In this document: piece after piece, positions 62,494 to 64,000 of the stretch | How the letters are laid out: every line of letters begins with the position of its first letter | How positions within the stretch are numbered: position 1 is the stretch's first letter | From: Mesorhizobium prunaredense | GTDB taxonomy: Bacteria; Pseudomonadota; Alphaproteobacteria; Rhizobiales; Rhizobiaceae | Length of the DNA stretch: 64,000 bases | Reading direction: 5' to 3' | NCBI RefSeq assembly: GCF_900156895.1 | Contig: NZ_FTPD01000067.1 | Span: forward strand, 323,570 to 387,569 | Program-made: the position numbers and the translations under genes | Notes under the pieces: generated by a model | The model's input: only the letters and a program-made list of their open reading frames with translations | Database searches by the model: none | Told to the model about the DNA's origin: nothing

Positions 62494-63923
62494 GCTTCCT
62501 GTGGACGTCAGAGGATCTCGTCGCCGCCATGGGCGGACGACCGCTCGGGCCGATGCCGGAGGGTATCAGCGGCATCTCGATCGACAGCCGCAGCCTTGAG
62601 CCGGGCGATGCTTTCTTCGCGATCAAGGGCGAGGCGATGGACGGCCATGATTTCGCGACCGCCGCCATCAAGGCCGGCGCCGGCGTGCTGGTCGTCGCCG
62701 AGGGCAAGCTGCCGTCGCTCGGGCGGCTGACGGCGCCGATGATCGTCGTGCAGGACGTGCTGGCCGCGCTGGAAAAGCTGGGGCTGGCCGCCCGCGCGCG
62801 CTCGAATGCCAAGATCATCGCGGTGACCGGTTCGGCGGGCAAGACCACCACCAAGGAAGCGCTGCGCCATGTGCTGTCGGTGGTCGGCAAGGTGCACGCA
62901 TCGGCGCAGTCTTTCAACAACCACTGGGGCGTGCCGCTGACGCTGGCGCGGATGCCTGTGGATTGCGACTATGCCGTGTTCGAGATCGGCATGAACCATC
63001 CCGACGAGGTCCGGCCACTGGCCAAGATGGTCCGGCCGCATGTCGCCATCGTCACGCTGATCGCCGCGGCACATCTCGGCTTCTTCCGCAATCTGGACGA
63101 GATCGCCAAGGCCAAGGCCGAGATTTTCGAAGGGCTGGAACCGGACGGCGCCGTCCTTCTCAACCGCGACGACCCGCGCTGGAAGCTTCTGGACAAGATG
63201 GCGAGAGCCGCCGGCGTCGAGCACATCTACGGCTTTGGCGAGAACGCCCGTGCGACCTTCAAGCTGCTGACATGCGCGCTGCATGCCGATCATTCCGTCA
63301 TCGCCGCCAAGATCGGCGGTCAGGAGATCACCGCCAGGGTCGGCGCGCCGGGCCGCCACATGGTGCAGAATGTGCTGGCCGTGCTGGGCGCCGCGCACCT
63401 GGTCGGCGCCGACATCGCCAGGGTGGCGCTGGCGCTGGCCGATCTTTCGGCCGAACGCGGACGCGGCAAGCGCCATGTGCTGCGCCACCCGAAAGGTCCG
63501 ATCACGCTGATCGACGAGAGCTACAACGCCAATCCGGCGTCGATGAGCGCAGCAATGGCGCTGCTCAACGCGACGCCGGTGTCGGGCGAAGGCAGGCGCA
63601 TCGCGGTGCTCGGCGACATGCTCGAGCTCGGCGACCATTCGGCGAAGCTGCACGCGGCCCTTGCCGATCTCATCGTCGGCACCGACACGCGCACGGTCTT
63701 TCTCGCCGGCCCGCAAATGCGGGCGCTGGCCGACATCCTGCCTGATGAGTTCGAGACAGAGTATCGCGCCGGCGCAGAGGATCTGAAACTGGTGCTTCTG
63801 TCGGCGCTGAAGCCGGGCGACGTGGTGATGATCAAATCGTCGAAAGGCATCGGGTTTTCCAAACTGGTCGACGCACTGCTCAGCAAATTTCCGGCGGCAG
63901 CCGCAACCGCCAAACAGACCTAG
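62490..63923 (+). CDS. murF: UDP-MurNAc-tripeptide:D-Ala-D-Ala ligase MurF
   Basis: This 477-residue Mur ligase has an ATP site 'IIAVTGSAGKTTTKEALRHVL', followed by 'SFNNHWGVPLTLARMP', 'FEIGMNHPDEVRPLAKMVRPHVAIVT' and 'LIDESYNANPASMSAAMALL'. It adds D-Ala-D-Ala to complete UDP-MurNAc-pentapeptide. The start codon overlaps the murE stop (ATGA). mraY begins 24 bp after its stop. Confidence 0.96.
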   Translation: MSFLWTSEDLVAAMGGRPLGPMPEGISGISIDSRSLEPGDAFFAIKGEAMDGHDFATAAIKAGAGVLVVAEGKLPSLGRLTAPMIVVQDVLAALEKLGLAARARSNAKIIAVTGSAGKTTTKEALRHVLSVVGKVHASAQSFNNHWGVPLTLARMPVDCDYAVFEIGMNHPDEVRPLAKMVRPHVAIVTLIAAAHLGFFRNLDEIAKAKAEIFEGLEPDGAVLLNRDDPRWKLLDKMARAAGVEHIYGFGENARATFKLLTCALHADHSVIAAKIGGQEITARVGAPGRHMVQNVLAVLGAAHLVGADIARVALALADLSAERGRGKRHVLRHPKGPITLIDESYNANPASMSAAMALLNATPVSGEGRRIAVLGDMLELGDHSAKLHAALADLIVGTDTRTVFLAGPQMRALADILPDEFETEYRAGAEDLKLVLLSALKPGDVVMIKSSKGIGFSKLVDALLSKFPAAAATAKQT

Positions 63924-63947
63924 AGCCAGGTCGGGGGACCGAATCGC

Positions 63948-64000
63948 ATGTTCACACTGCTCGTCGAATTCGCGGACAAGATCTCGGTCTTCAACGTCTT
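63948..64000 (+). CDS. mraY: Phospho-MurNAc-pentapeptide transferase MraY (5' end only)
   Basis: Only the first 17 codons are in the window (MFTLLVEFADKISVFNV), cut by the right edge. They match the usual rhizobial MraY N-terminus, and the position after murF is the conserved dcw place. GGGGGA lies about 10 nt before the ATG. Confidence 0.85.
   Translation, partial: MFTLLVEFADKISVFNV

Overview
This window looks like a chromosomal segment of an alphaproteobacterium of the Rhizobiales, most likely Mesorhizobium or a close Phyllobacteriaceae relative. The reasons are the high-GC, densely packed genes, the abundant rhizobial-type palindromic repeats, betaine-lipid genes (btaA-btaB) behind a perfect Pho box, and the dcw-cluster layout at the right end. 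The assignment is inferred; no 16S rRNA gene is present.

Left part (1-16 kb): reductive pyrimidine catabolism. preT-preA (dihydropyrimidine dehydrogenase), a RutR-type TetR regulator, a beta-alanine:pyruvate-type aminotransferase, an N-carbamoyl-beta-alanine amidohydrolase and a dihydropyrimidinase would together take uracil or thymine to malonate semialdehyde. RutR-like operators (12 of 14 defined positions) lie in front of preT and in front of the aminotransferase. A complete NMT1/THI5-type ABC transporter follows and is the likely uptake system. An Rrf2-AhpD-DoxX redox operon sits inside this region.

Middle (16-33 kb): a CHRD protein; a CaiB/BaiF CoA-transferase with a TPP enzyme; a monoglyceride-lipase-like hydrolase; a secreted RNase T2; the ABC-F protein EttA; a RelB/RelE-type module overlapped with trans-aconitate methyltransferase; a PA3286-like KAS III; an (R)-amine-transaminase-like class IV aminotransferase; TrmO; an ArsR-methyltransferase regulator coupled to metF; a 28-residue membrane peptide; an EamA transporter; and an ornithine/lysine decarboxylase.

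33-37 kb: an AMP-forming ligase, an SDR and a LysR regulator form a block bracketed by the intact 3' end of the decarboxylase gene and a decayed second copy of it, which suggests an insertion.

37-39.5 kb: a two-gene unit, a putative RiPP precursor with a Val/Ile-rich C-terminal stretch followed 6 bp later by a B12-type radical SAM maturase. This is the best candidate for an undescribed system.

39.6-55 kb: two cell-wall hydrolases (MltB-like and GH25), a serine hydrolase, an Abhydrolase_9 membrane protein, btaAB, a 5-oxoprolinase/hydantoinase fusion carrying two in-frame palindromic repeats, a small lipoprotein, a TerB-DnaJ protein, an AmpD-like amidase, an SLT transglycosylase and the RNase P RNA.

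55-64 kb: a ParD/ParE module with a near-perfect palindromic operator, a cystathionine gamma-lyase-like enzyme, then the division and wall cluster mraZ-rsmH-ftsL-ftsI-murE-murF-mraY (mraY cut by the window edge).
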